Positions 1 to 9,317 of a stretch of DNA of 64,000 nucleotides are shown here, piece by piece. The stretch lies in the NCBI RefSeq assembly GCF_001681715.1, contig NZ_LNWY01000018.1, positions 1-64,000 on the forward strand, in the 5' to 3' direction. The DNA comes from Tritonibacter mobilis (GTDB taxonomy: Bacteria; Pseudomonadota; Alphaproteobacteria; Rhodobacterales; Rhodobacteraceae). Position 1 is the stretch's first letter. Each line of letters starts with the position of its first letter. The translations under genes and the position numbers were made by a program. The notes under the pieces are model-generated. The model saw only the letters and a list, made by a program, of their open reading frames with translations. It ran no database searches and was not told the origin of the DNA.

Positions 1-161
1 TGAATCCTGACCCTAAAAGTGTGGGTCCGATATTTTTTCCTTTACCTACAGTTGCTTGACTCTGAGGGGGCGTCGTTGATGGACAAGTACTTGTGGGTTC
101 AACAGCGCTGCGCTGCGCAAAAACGCTGAACCGGGCTGACCCCGTTTCCAACGCCCGGAAC

Positions 162-3100
162 CTAGAGTTCATGAACGATGGGCGGTGTCGTGCAGACGGA
201 TTTGGCGATGTCGACCACATGGCGGTGATGGGTCAGGTAGATTGCTTGGCCACGCCCACCGATGGTTTCCATAACGCGGCAGGCAGCACTGGTGCGTGCC
301 TCGTCAAAGGTTTCGAAAATATCATCGCAGAAAAACGGCAGCGTCGTGCCTTGGGCCACGAGCTGTTCATGCGCTGCGGCGCGTAGTGCCAGATAGAGCT
401 GAAACCGAGTGCCCTTTGACATCTCATCTGCTCTCTTGCTTACGCCATATTTGTCGACGGCCAGCAAAACCTCGCTATCCTTATCGATCTGGGTGCTGAG
501 GGACGGATAGGCCCCTTGTGTCAGACTGGCAAAACACTGTTCGGTTGCCGTGAGCATCCCGCTGCGGTGGCTGTCGCGGTAGCGTCGGATCGCATCCGAG
601 GCGAGATGGTGACCCAAGGAAAGCTCAAGGTGCTTGACTGCGGTCTCTTCGAGTTGCAGTTCCAGCGTTGCCTTCTGTTCGACCAAAGTGGCAATCGCAT
701 CGTCTCCCTTGATCTCGGCAAGAGCATGTTCGGCGGTGACTCGCTCTTGGATCGCACGGGTCAGCTGCTCTTCGGCGTGCGCGAGGTCGGAGGCGTTGCT
801 GTCCAGCGTTGCGTCCAGTTCAGAAACCGAGGTCTCTGCAAGCTGCGCTCTTGCGGTGTCGATATCATCGGTGTCCAGTTCAGAGCGCACTTGGCGGGTG
901 AGGGCGTCCAATTTGGCGCGGCTCTCGATGACTTGCTGCGCGCGGGTTGCGACCTCGCGCAGAGCGTCGATATCCTGCAGTGCCTCAGGGGTCGGGAAGA
1001 CCGACGCGATGGCCGCGACCTCCTGATCAATGGCGTCCTGCCTGCTTTTGTGATCGGCTTTGTCCGCCTTGGCGGCCTCAAGCGCATGATCGAGGCTCTC
1101 CTGTTTCTCTTGGGTCGCCCGCGCATGTTCTGCCAGAGCCTTGAGCGCGGCATATGTTTCGGCTGCTGTCGCCTGCGGGGGTAGATCGTGGGCGCGGGCC
1201 AATGCGGCCACTTCCTCGGCGAATTGCGATTGGTCCGTCTGCATGGTCACGACCCTACGGGCCGCGCCAGCGCGGGTTTTCTCATGTTCGCGCAACGCGC
1301 GCAGTGGCTCTAACGAGGCCATGAGGCGCTCGGGCGCAAACCCTGCGCCAAGAAGGTTCTGAACCAGCCTCTGCCACGCCTGCTCTGCATCCTCTTTTGC
1401 GCGTTGTGCTTTTGTGTGGCGCGCCTCGCGCTGGGCGAGATCCCGTTTTGCCTGTTGCTGGGCGTCCTGGGTCTTGGTGCGAACCTCAGCTTGTTTGCGC
1501 TCTTCTTCAGTCAGGCGGCGTGCGGTGGCCAGGGCCGTGTTCAGATCAGCCGGAGCAAACGGCAGGACGGCGGCAAGCTCCGTCATCAGGGCCTCCGCCC
1601 GCCGCAATGTCGATTGATGAGCCTCCTGTGTCTCGCGAAGGCTCCGCGCGTCTTCGCTGGCAACCTCGTGGAGCTGCACCCACTCCAGCCACTCGGCAGG
1701 TGACAGAGGAGCGGTGAGCCCCACCTGAGCCGCTGCCGCGTGGACGTCCCGCTCAATATCGCTGCACGCGTCGTGCAGGCTTGTGATGCGCACCTGTGCT
1801 TGCGCTGCGCGTGCACGAGCCTCGGCCTCAGCCTGCCGGATCTCACGCAATTGCGCCAATTCGCGGGACTGGGTCAATCGCGCGTCGGCAGCGGTATCGT
1901 GCAGTTGCATCGCGGTGTGAAAGCCGTTGGCGGTGCTTGGGGTCAAGGCCGCAAGATGCTCTGCCCACCGGGTATCCCGCTGCGCGCGCAACTCTTCCGC
2001 CTCGCTGTCAGAAACGACCTTTGCATCCTCTGTCAGCACACGGGCCTGAGCCGCGCGCGCTTCTGCGTCCTCTTGGTGTGCGTCGCGTTTTTCCTGTGTC
2101 GCACGCAGCTCACGCAGCACCTCTTGGTGGCGTTCGGACCAGAGTACCGCCTGCGGGCGAGAGCAGGGGCAAGCGGGCAAGCTGTCAAATGAAGCACCCG
2201 CAAATGACAGCGCCGAGAGGGACCGACCTGCCTTGATCTTCGCGGTTTCAATGGCTTGCAGTGCTGTGGCATGGGCGGGGGCAAGGCTCTCTGCATCGAA
2301 ACGGAGCAAGATATCCCCGACCAGCGGGGCCGGATCAGCCACGGGCTGAGTGTCCTTCAGGGCTTGGTTTGCGGCATTCACCCGTTCTTGCAGGTCAGCG
2401 ACTTCGCGCGCCTCGGCTTCTGCGGCGGCACTGGCGGCGCGCAGGGTTTCTCTGACAGTTTCCAGCTGCGCAATATCGGCGCTGGATAGGACAAGGTCCT
2501 GCAAATCCGCGTCTGGCGATACGATGCCAAGATCCCGCGCCGTCTGCCGCATCGCCACCTCAGCCGCCTGCTGCTCGTCCTGCCGTCTGCCGAGGTCAAG
2601 CCGTGCGGTGCGGTCGCGTGCGGCCAGATCCTCAAGCGCCTGCAAGGCACCCGCAAGCTCAAGCCCTGCCGGCGCAACCGAGAGGCGGGCGCGCTCTTCC
2701 TGTAGGGTGGCAATCTCGTCGCTCAGCCGCGCGATATTCTGTGAGGCGACACCGCGATCACTGCGCAGTTCGATCAGACGTTCAGGATTGAAATCAAGGT
2801 GTGTGGGGTAGGCCGACCATGGCGCAATGGCCTGTTCCAGTTCGGCAATTTCTGCCACCAGTGGCAAGGCACGCCGCTGTGCCTCGGTCCGGGCCTTGGC
2901 GGTGTTCAACGCATTGCGGGTCTCACGCGCGCTCAGTTCAGCGTCCTGCGCTTTTGCGAGGTCGCGTTTCAGGGCCTTCCACGCGCTGGCCGTTACGTCG
3001 CGCGCTTTTATGTCCTTGTCGACCTCCGCCAAGGCGCGTTTCAACTCGGCCATACGGGTGGTGCTTGCGCGCTTTTTCCAGAGCGCATCAGCCCGTTCGC

Positions 3101-3599
3101 GGATGCCATCCAACACACTGCTGAGGTCCGCGACGCCCGCGGCGGCGGAAAAGAGCAGACGCCCGATGTCACCTTCGGCGTTTGCGATCTCCTCACCGCC
3201 GCGTTCGATCGTCTCGTCATCAAGGCAAAGGAGGCGGCGATAGTCCAACTCCGACAGGCCCGCCAGATGTGCAGAGAGGGCGGCTTCTGGCACTGCGGTC
3301 CCGGTCTCATCCACCAAGGCCCCGCTGCGGGAGGGCAGGCGGGTGAAATTGCGCAACGCCCCCTCAATCTCTAATGTGGCAGAGATTTGCAGGTTCTTGC
3401 GCGGGTGCCGGAAGGCATAACTCTCGCGCATCGGAAAACCGTAAAACAGCCGCAGGACCGCTTCCATCGTGGTGGTTTTACCCGCCTCGTTGGGGCCGTA
3501 GATGATGTGAAAATCATGCCCGTCGCGCCCAGATCCAAAATCATACTGCCGGTCGGTGAAATGGCCAAAACGGTCCAGAGAAAGCCGTTGGATCCGCAT
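162..3599 (-). CDS. yhaN: YhaN-type AAA ATPase (SbcC/Rad50-like)
   Basis: This is a 1145-residue SMC/SbcC-like ATPase. A Walker A motif GPNEAGKTT lies at residues 35-43. A very long Ala/Glu/Arg-rich coiled-coil region follows (roughly 180-1000). The C-terminal ATPase half has a Walker B-like FFCDDIF and a following THH segment. This split-ATPase, coiled-coil layout is that of YhaN, the partner of the YhaO nuclease, and parallels SbcC-SbcD and Rad50-Mre11. The start overlaps the stop of the upstream nuclease gene (TGATG), so the two are translationally coupled. The inferred role is cytoplasmic processing of DNA ends. The length fits the family and no frameshift is seen. The specific substrate is not predictable. 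Confidence 0.9.
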   Translation of the reverse strand: MRIQRLSLDRFGHFTDRQYDFGSGRDGHDFHIIYGPNEAGKTTTMEAVLRLFYGFPMRESYAFRHPRKNLQISATLEIEGALRNFTRLPSRSGALVDETGTAVPEAALSAHLAGLSELDYRRLLCLDDETIERGGEEIANAEGDIGRLLFSAAAGVADLSSVLDGIRERADALWKKRASTTRMAELKRALAEVDKDIKARDVTASAWKALKRDLAKAQDAELSARETRNALNTAKARTEAQRRALPLVAEIAELEQAIAPWSAYPTHLDFNPERLIELRSDRGVASQNIARLSDEIATLQEERARLSVAPAGLELAGALQALEDLAARDRTARLDLGRRQDEQQAAEVAMRQTARDLGIVSPDADLQDLVLSSADIAQLETVRETLRAASAAAEAEAREVADLQERVNAANQALKDTQPVADPAPLVGDILLRFDAESLAPAHATALQAIETAKIKAGRSLSALSFAGASFDSLPACPCSRPQAVLWSERHQEVLRELRATQEKRDAHQEDAEARAAQARVLTEDAKVVSDSEAEELRAQRDTRWAEHLAALTPSTANGFHTAMQLHDTAADARLTQSRELAQLREIRQAEAEARARAAQAQVRITSLHDACSDIERDVHAAAAQVGLTAPLSPAEWLEWVQLHEVASEDARSLRETQEAHQSTLRRAEALMTELAAVLPFAPADLNTALATARRLTEEERKQAEVRTKTQDAQQQAKRDLAQREARHTKAQRAKEDAEQAWQRLVQNLLGAGFAPERLMASLEPLRALREHEKTRAGAARRVVTMQTDQSQFAEEVAALARAHDLPPQATAAETYAALKALAEHARATQEKQESLDHALEAAKADKADHKSRQDAIDQEVAAIASVFPTPEALQDIDALREVATRAQQVIESRAKLDALTRQVRSELDTDDIDTARAQLAETSVSELDATLDSNASDLAHAEEQLTRAIQERVTAEHALAEIKGDDAIATLVEQKATLELQLEETAVKHLELSLGHHLASDAIRRYRDSHRSGMLTATEQCFASLTQGAYPSLSTQIDKDSEVLLAVDKYGVSKRADEMSKGTRFQLYLALRAAAHEQLVAQGTTLPFFCDDIFETFDEARTSAACRVMETIGGRGQAIYLTHHRHVVDIAKSVCTTPPIVHEL

Positions 3600-4834
3600 C
3601 AGTTTTCCACTCCCTTCATCTGCGCCAGCACAAGATCGGCGCCCGCTTGGGTCAGCCGGTCGATCAGGGCGTCGCGGGCGGCTTCATCCGCCATCAGCTT
3701 ATCGCGCAGGGCAGCAGGCAGATCCTGCAGGACGGTTTCCACCTCAGCGCGGGCATGGTCTGCAAACCCCGGCTCGGTGCGGATGGTCGCCATTGTCGCG
3801 GCCAGCTCATCTGCGGCGCTGCTGGTGCGCTCGTCCGTGTTTGGCGGCGAGAAGGCGAACAGCAGCTTGTCGATCCAGAGGCTGCCTTGGCTCTGGGCAA
3901 GCTCTTCCAACTGTTCGATCCAAACATCACGGTCCCTGAGAAATTGCCAATGGCGGGCAGGGCGACCGGTCAGCGTCAGGCGCAGGACACCCTGAGGCGC
4001 CGAGAGCGCGTTTCGCATCGCGGTCAGATGATCCTTCAGCAGCACCCGCAGGGCCTCATCGCTATCGGCATCTGTGACGTCCAGTTCGGTCTGGACAAAT
4101 TCGACAACGGATGTAGGCACTTCGCTGATCTCGATGTGCCCACCATCGATTGTCAGCAGGGTGGCGGATTTTGGGCCTGCCTCGCCAATGTCGCGTCCTT
4201 GGGGAATGCCGGGCATCACCACCCATGGCGCGCTGGAATGAACCTGCCGCTTGTGGATGTGACCAAGCGCCCAGTAGTCAAACCCCATGCCTGCCAGCTC
4301 CGTGACGCTGCAGGGGGCGTATTCATCGTGACCCGCCGCCCCACCAAGAGAGCTGTGCAGCATGGCGATGTTCACCGCCCCCGACACCGGAGATTTGAAG
4401 CGCGGCAATAGGCTGTCGGGCGCGTGGCGATCCGCAAAGCTGACCCCGTGTATCCAGACATCTTCGGTCAGTTGATATTTGCCACCCCGCGCATCGAACA
4501 CATGCACATGGCCGGGCAGGTCGAGCGTGCCGGTGATCGGGTTTTCCGCGTCATGGTTGCCCTTGATGTAGAACGCCTTGATCCCGGCCTCTCCGAGGCG
4601 ATCCAGTTCCGCCAGCAAGAACGCGCCCGTGCGTGCGGTGCGTTCTTTTCCGTCAAAGAGATCCCCGGCGATCAACAACGCCGCCACCTCTTCGGAAATC
4701 GCGCGGTCAATCAACTGGCTGAAAGCAGACCGCGACGCCGCCGCGATGGTGTCACGCAAGCCGGTGTTTCTCAGGGCAAGTGATCGCAGTGGTGAATCTA
4801 GATGAACGTCGGCGGTATGCAGGATTTTTATCAA
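3599..4834 (-). CDS. yhaO: YhaO-type metallophosphoesterase (DNA exonuclease)
   Basis: This 411-residue protein has a calcineurin-like phosphoesterase core at the N terminus. All the metal-binding motifs are visible in order: ADVHLDSP (residues 8-15), GDLFDG, GNHDAEN and GHIHKRQ. They match the SbcD/Mre11/YhaO nuclease family, which uses two Mn ions to cut DNA ends. The C-terminal third (about 270-411) is the capping region that contacts the ATPase partner in related complexes. The gene is first of a two-gene unit and overlaps yhaN by one base. The family assignment is firm; the DNA-repair role is inferred from the family. Confidence 0.92.
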   Translation of the reverse strand: MIKILHTADVHLDSPLRSLALRNTGLRDTIAAASRSAFSQLIDRAISEEVAALLIAGDLFDGKERTARTGAFLLAELDRLGEAGIKAFYIKGNHDAENPITGTLDLPGHVHVFDARGGKYQLTEDVWIHGVSFADRHAPDSLLPRFKSPVSGAVNIAMLHSSLGGAAGHDEYAPCSVTELAGMGFDYWALGHIHKRQVHSSAPWVVMPGIPQGRDIGEAGPKSATLLTIDGGHIEISEVPTSVVEFVQTELDVTDADSDEALRVLLKDHLTAMRNALSAPQGVLRLTLTGRPARHWQFLRDRDVWIEQLEELAQSQGSLWIDKLLFAFSPPNTDERTSSAADELAATMATIRTEPGFADHARAEVETVLQDLPAALRDKLMADEAARDALIDRLTQAGADLVLAQMKGVEN

Positions 4835-4932
4835 GTGGGTCCCCTTATCGGGGCCGAATGAACCAAGATTTCAACTGCAAAACAATAGCGAAAGCCGCTC
4901 TCAGCCCGTGCCCGCCGCGATTGACCCCGCGC

Positions 4933-5202
4933 CTAAGGCTCCAGCGGCCATGCGCGGCCATAGGCCACAAGGCGCCGGTTCAGTTCATGGGCGCGGGAAA
5001 TTCCGGTTTCCAACGCAAAAACAAAGGCCTGCGTCAGAAAGAAACAGGCGGCATCCACATCGCCTTCTCTTTCTTTGCTGTCAGCAGCAATTGCGTAAAG
5101 CTCGACCAGTCGTTCCAGATCGTGATTGGCATGAGCCGCAAGGATCGCTGCATGGAGCGCTGCGGCCTCCTGCGGGGATATTTGCGTCCATTCTGCGTTC
5201 AT
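4933..5202 (-). CDS. small helical protein coupled to Rieske oxygenase
   Basis: This is an 89-residue, acidic, Ala-rich, mainly helical protein with no signal peptide or membrane segment. I do not recognise a named family. The pattern of paired amphipathic helices (NHDLERLVELYAIAAD, then AACFFLTQAFVFALE) resembles a short TPR-like hairpin. Its start codon overlaps the stop of the Rieske oxygenase gene (ATGA, 4 bases), so it is probably translated with the oxygenase and may serve it as an accessory or binding protein. That link is inference from coupling only. The reading frame is intact and codon use is like the neighbours. Confidence 0.72.
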   Translation of the reverse strand: MNAEWTQISPQEAAALHAAILAAHANHDLERLVELYAIAADSKEREGDVDAACFFLTQAFVFALETGISRAHELNRRLVAYGRAWPLEP

Positions 5203-6353
5203 GACGCGCGCCCGGCCTCGATTTGGGTGGCGACCCAGTGATGGAAGTTATGCGTCGGCCCGTCCATCGCAGGCGAAAACCGCCCGCCGTCGAACATTGG
5301 CCCATGACGGCCCTTTTGCATGCCCTCAACAACAAAGATGTCTTCTTCAAAGACGGTCTTCCACAGTTGCGCGTTCTGGTGGCGCAACGGATCGAGTTCC
5401 GGCGTCTCGGCGCTGGATTTTGCGTAATAAAGCTCAATATGCTCGACCGTTTGCTCGCAGCTCCGAGGTTCCAGCACGATGGCAAAGGTATGATCACGCT
5501 GCACGCCCAAGAGGACGTTGGGATAAACGGCAACATATTCACCGCCGGTCGTCCATTTGTCGCTGAGCGCGTCGAAATCGGGGAAAACCTCACCTTCGGC
5601 GCCGCGCAACTGGCGATAAACCAGCGTGCCTTGGCCCGAGTATTTTCCGGGTGATTCAATGTTGTAGTGATCTTCCAGCCGGGAATAACTATTCAAACCC
5701 GGATGCACCCAGGGCAGATGGTAGCTCTCGCAATAGTTCTCCACGGCGAGCTTCCAATTGGTGTTGACCTCAAGTTTCAACGAGCTTTCCGGCCCGCCGT
5801 GATGCAGGGGGCGGTCAAACTCCTGCCAGCGGTCCAAGAGCTCTGCATGCACCTCCTCAAAGGGTGCGGCCTTGCCGTCGATATTCACAAAGATCACATC
5901 CTGCCACACATGCGCGCGAAAGGAGACAAGGCCCAGCTCCGCCATCTTCACGTCCTCATGGGTGTTTTGCCCCACACCGCCCACATGGGGTGCGGCTCGC
6001 AGCTGCCCTTTGAGGCTGTAACACCAGCTGTGGTAGGGGCAGCGAATGGTGCCACGGATGTTTTTTGCCTCCTCCACAAGGATCATCCCGCGGTGGCGGC
6101 AGGTGTTCTGATAGACATGAATGGCCCCGTCCTGATCGCGCACCAACAACAGCGGCACGCCGAGGAAATCCACGGGCTTGGCATCGCCCGGTTCGGGAAT
6201 GTCCTTGCCAAAGCCCACACCGGACCAGCTGGCAAACAGCACCGAGGCGCGTTCCTCGGCAAAAACCACCGGGTCAATATAATGGGCATTGGGCAGCCCA
6301 TTGGCCCGGTTGACCGAAGTCATGACAGACTGAAGCGTGCTTGGCTTGTTCAT
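5199..6353 (-). CDS. Rieske non-heme iron oxygenase, alpha subunit
   Basis: This is a 384-residue ring-hydroxylating-type oxygenase alpha subunit. The Rieske [2Fe-2S] ligands are C85-x-H87 and C105-x2-H108. The mononuclear iron site is H212 and H217 in NYCESYHLPWVH, with D338 in FEEDIF as the probable third ligand. Full-length members of this family hydroxylate aromatic compounds or demethylate quaternary amines such as glycine betaine, stachydrine and carnitine. The sequence alone does not decide the substrate. No ferredoxin or reductase gene is adjacent, so electrons must come from elsewhere. Only a small coupled ORF follows. The LysR gene upstream lies on the same strand and is better read as the regulator of the divergent pxp operon. 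Confidence 0.9.
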   Translation of the reverse strand: MNKPSTLQSVMTSVNRANGLPNAHYIDPVVFAEERASVLFASWSGVGFGKDIPEPGDAKPVDFLGVPLLLVRDQDGAIHVYQNTCRHRGMILVEEAKNIRGTIRCPYHSWCYSLKGQLRAAPHVGGVGQNTHEDVKMAELGLVSFRAHVWQDVIFVNIDGKAAPFEEVHAELLDRWQEFDRPLHHGGPESSLKLEVNTNWKLAVENYCESYHLPWVHPGLNSYSRLEDHYNIESPGKYSGQGTLVYRQLRGAEGEVFPDFDALSDKWTTGGEYVAVYPNVLLGVQRDHTFAIVLEPRSCEQTVEHIELYYAKSSAETPELDPLRHQNAQLWKTVFEEDIFVVEGMQKGRHGPMFDGGRFSPAMDGPTHNFHHWVATQIEAGRAS

Positions 6354-6446
6354 CAGGCTCTCCTGCGAACTGACGTGGCAAGGATATTCCGTCGAGGATG
6401 AGACGCGGGGGGGATGCCCTCAATATCAGAAAATCTCACTCACAGG

Positions 6447-7361
6447 TTAGCTTGGTTCATCCGTGAGCTGGCTGGCCTCTGAGATTATCCAGTCGCGCAG
6501 CATCCGCGCGCTGGGCGTCAGTTCCTCTTCGGGTTTGCTGACCAGAAAAAACCGCTCCGGTGCGGATAGGACATGCGGCGGGATCACATGCAGATCGCCC
6601 CGGTCGGTGAGGGGCGAAATCAGCCGCTCCCATCCAAGCGTCAACCCAGCCCCGTCGCGCGCGGCCTGCAACGCGATGGAGTAGTTATTGACCCGAATGC
6701 CCGAGGCCACCGGGCCGCTGTAGCCAAGCTGGCGGAACCAATCGTGCCATTTGGTCCAGCTGATATCGTCGCCTTCTAGATGGATCAGCCTTTGCCGGGC
6801 CAGCAGATCAAGGTCCGCCCCCGCCAGTTCTGCGGCTTTTTCCGGAGCGGCGACGGGCAGCAACCGGTCGCGATAAAGCGGAAACTGATCGAGCCGCTGA
6901 TCCTTTTCGCGCCCATACCAGATATAAAGATCCATCTCGGCAGAGGTGGTAAAGGCGCGGTCGCGCACCACTTGGTTGATGTTGATCTCCGGATGATCGC
7001 GCCAGAACCGGATCACCGCAGGCGATAGCCACATCGAGGCCATTGCCGTGGTCGACCCCACCGTGACCACGCCCGCGCTGCCTTGGTCGCGGATCGCCTG
7101 CAGGCTTTGGGAGACTTTGGTGAGCGAGGCGGCCAGCGTGTCATAGAGCGTCCGCCCCGGTGGCGTCAGCTCCACCCCACGATGTTTGCGCCGAAACAGG
7201 GCCACACCCAATTCGCCCTCCAGCGCCTTCACCTGATGGCTGACCGCGCCGGGGGTTACCGACAGTTCCTTGGCGGCCTGCTTAAAGCTCAGATGCCGCG
7301 CCGCCGCTTCAAAAGCGGTGAGCGTTGTCAGAGGCGGCAGGTTATAATGGCGGCGAGACAT
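6447..7361 (-). CDS. LysR-family transcriptional regulator (GcvA-like)
   Basis: This is a 304-residue LysR regulator. The N-terminal winged helix-turn-helix runs from LTAFEAAARHLSFKQAAKEL through VTPGAVSHQVKALEGELG, as in GcvA-like members, followed by a periplasmic-binding-like effector domain. I take the ATG at 7361 rather than the in-frame TTG ten codons upstream, because GcvA-type proteins begin just before the PPLTTLTAF segment. The gene is divergent from pxpB with about 137 bp between starts. That is the usual arrangement for a LysR activator of the neighbouring operon, so control of 5-oxoproline use is the likely role. The effector is unknown. Confidence 0.88.
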   Translation of the reverse strand: MSRRHYNLPPLTTLTAFEAAARHLSFKQAAKELSVTPGAVSHQVKALEGELGVALFRRKHRGVELTPPGRTLYDTLAASLTKVSQSLQAIRDQGSAGVVTVGSTTAMASMWLSPAVIRFWRDHPEININQVVRDRAFTTSAEMDLYIWYGREKDQRLDQFPLYRDRLLPVAAPEKAAELAGADLDLLARQRLIHLEGDDISWTKWHDWFRQLGYSGPVASGIRVNNYSIALQAARDGAGLTLGWERLISPLTDRGDLHVIPPHVLSAPERFFLVSKPEEELTPSARMLRDWIISEASQLTDEPS

Positions 7362-7497
7362 ACATGCGTGCTCATGGCTAGGGTCTTGCAACTATGGGCC
7401 GCAAGCCGCCACTTGGCGAGAGGCTTCCCGACAAAAGGCCAGTCACTACCGACATTTGGGTCTGGTGTTTCGCCGCAACCGCTGGCAGTCATATGCC

Positions 7498-8268
7498 ATG
7501 ACAAACAGCCCTTCATCTGCTCCGGTCCCCGCAGGGGATAAGCAATGGCCCAAGGTCGCAACCGCCGGATTTGACGGCGTGGTGGTGCGCTTTGCCGACA
7601 GTCTGAGCGAACCCGCCAACCGCGCCGCCCTTGCGTTTCGCGCTGCGGTCGAGGCGGCTGGCTGGGCGGCAATTGAGGAAACCTCCACCTCGCTGGTCTC
7701 GACCTATCTGCGGTTTGATCCTTTGGGATGTGCCCATGACGCGATGATGGCGCAGGTTCAGGCATTGCTGAAAACGCGTGATTGGTATGACGCAGCATTG
7801 CCGCAGGGGCGCCGGCTCTGGCGGGTGCCAACGGTCTTTGGCACCGATCTCGCCCCCCAGCTTGAGGAGGCCGCCGCGCGTGCGGGGCTGACCCCAGATG
7901 AGGCAATCCAGCAGATCGCGCAGACCCAGCTGCGGGTGCAGACCATCGGCTTTGCCCCCGGTCAGCCCTACTTGGGCGAGCTGCCGCCTGCCTTTGATAT
8001 TCCGCGCCAGACCGAGCTCACGCCGCAGGTGCCCGAGGGTGCGGTGGTGGTGGCGATCCGCCAGATCGTCCTGTTCTCCGTAACCACCCCCACCGGCTGG
8101 CGTCACATCGGCCAGACCCGCTTTCGCCTGTTCCGCCCCGACGCGCCAGAGCCATTTGTGCTGCGCCCCGGCGATGAGGTGCTGTTTGAGCCGATCTCGC
8201 CCGAGCGCTACGCCGCCCTTGAAGAAGCGGGCGCAGATGGTGGTGCCACATCCGAGGTGCTGGCATGA
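7498..8268 (+). CDS. pxpB: 5-oxoprolinase subunit PxpB (KipI-like)
   Basis: This is a 256-residue KipI/PxpB-family protein, one of three subunits of the ATP-dependent prokaryotic 5-oxoprolinase that opens 5-oxoproline (pyroglutamate) to glutamate. The family hallmark FAPGQPYLGELP is present in the C-terminal half, followed by a PxR-type segment and the VVVAIRQIVLFS strand. An in-frame start 14 codons further upstream exists, but ATG 7498 begins a normal N terminus. The stop overlaps the start of pxpC (ATGA), and pxpA follows. The complete pxpBCA set makes the assignment strong. In Bacillus the homologue KipI also inhibits a sporulation kinase, which is not relevant here. Confidence 0.9.
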   Translation: MTNSPSSAPVPAGDKQWPKVATAGFDGVVVRFADSLSEPANRAALAFRAAVEAAGWAAIEETSTSLVSTYLRFDPLGCAHDAMMAQVQALLKTRDWYDAALPQGRRLWRVPTVFGTDLAPQLEEAAARAGLTPDEAIQQIAQTQLRVQTIGFAPGQPYLGELPPAFDIPRQTELTPQVPEGAVVVAIRQIVLFSVTTPTGWRHIGQTRFRLFRPDAPEPFVLRPGDEVLFEPISPERYAALEEAGADGGATSEVLA

Positions 8269-9290
8269 GCGTGCGTCTGATTATTCACCGCGCGGGGCCG
8301 GGCCTCAGCGTGCAGGACCTTGGCCGCAGCGGCTATCTGGTGTTCGGCCTGTCGCGTGGCGGGGCCGCGGATCGGCTGGCCCTCTACGAGGGGGCGGCTC
8401 TTTTGGGGCATGACCCCAGCACGGCGGCGATTGAAATGGCCGGGCTTGGCGGCACGTTTGAGGTCACGCATGACACGCGAATCGCCCTCACCGGCGCGCC
8501 CATGGGGGCGACCCTTCAGGATGGTACGGTGCTGCGCTGGAACGCCAGCCACCTGCTGCCCGCGGGGGTGCAACTGACCATTGGCGCGGTGCGGGCAGGG
8601 TCTTACGGCTATCTGCACCTTGGCGGTGGCATTGCAAGCGAATTGCAGCTTGGCGCGCGCAGTGCGCATCTCGCGTCGGGCCTTGGCGCGCGACTTACAG
8701 ATGGCACCGAGCTGCCCTTGGGCCGTGATGCAGGTGGTGCGGTCAATATGACGCTTGAGCCGGAACCCCGTCTGGAGGGCGGCCGTTTGCGCATGGTGCC
8801 AAGCCTTCAGACCGGCCTTTTTGGCGATGCGGAGGTGGCCCGCTTCCAAGAGGTCCGGTTCAGCCGCGACAGCCGCGCCAATCGCATGGGTGTGCGGCTC
8901 TTGCCAGAGGGGCAGGGGTTTGCGCTTGAGGGGGGCTTGAGTGTCCTGTCTGAGGTGATCGCGCCCGGTGACATTCAGGTCACAGGCGATGGCACGCCTT
9001 ATGTCTTGATGAGCGAATGCCAGACCACCGGTGGCTATCCCCGCATCGGCTCAGTGCTGCCCTGCGATATGCCGCGTGTGGCGCAGGCACAGGCGGGGGC
9101 AGAGTTCCGGTTCACGCTGGTTTCACTGGACGAGGCCATAGAGCTGGAACGCCGCGCCTTGGCGGATCTGGAGCGTCTGCCGTCGCGCCTTGCGCCGCTG
9201 TTGCGCGACCCGGCCAGCATGCGCGATCTTCTGTCCTATCAGCTTGTGGGCGGTGTTACCGCTGGCCGTGAGCTGGATGAGGGACTGTAA
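8265..9290 (+). CDS. pxpC: 5-oxoprolinase subunit PxpC (KipA-like, biotin-dependent carboxyltransferase fold)
   Basis: This is a 341-residue KipA/PxpC-family subunit. The N-terminal GPGLSVQDLGRSGY is the family signature, and SRDSRANRMGVRL and YVLMSECQTTGGYP are further conserved blocks. Homologues are often labelled urea amidolyase-like or biotin-dependent carboxyltransferase, but with PxpA and PxpB next to it the 5-oxoprolinase role is the better reading. The gene overlaps pxpB by four bases. A 27-bp gap containing GAGGAGG precedes pxpA. Confidence 0.9.
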   Translation: MSVRLIIHRAGPGLSVQDLGRSGYLVFGLSRGGAADRLALYEGAALLGHDPSTAAIEMAGLGGTFEVTHDTRIALTGAPMGATLQDGTVLRWNASHLLPAGVQLTIGAVRAGSYGYLHLGGGIASELQLGARSAHLASGLGARLTDGTELPLGRDAGGAVNMTLEPEPRLEGGRLRMVPSLQTGLFGDAEVARFQEVRFSRDSRANRMGVRLLPEGQGFALEGGLSVLSEVIAPGDIQVTGDGTPYVLMSECQTTGGYPRIGSVLPCDMPRVAQAQAGAEFRFTLVSLDEAIELERRALADLERLPSRLAPLLRDPASMRDLLSYQLVGGVTAGRELDEGL

Positions 9291-9317
9291 ACCAAAGACC
9301 GAGGAGGGCCATGTGCC

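Noticed and set aside
93-386. 97-codon frame at the left end
   Set aside because: It overlaps the end of yhaN on the other strand and has no ribosome site or known pattern. The first 160 bases show only a weak stem.
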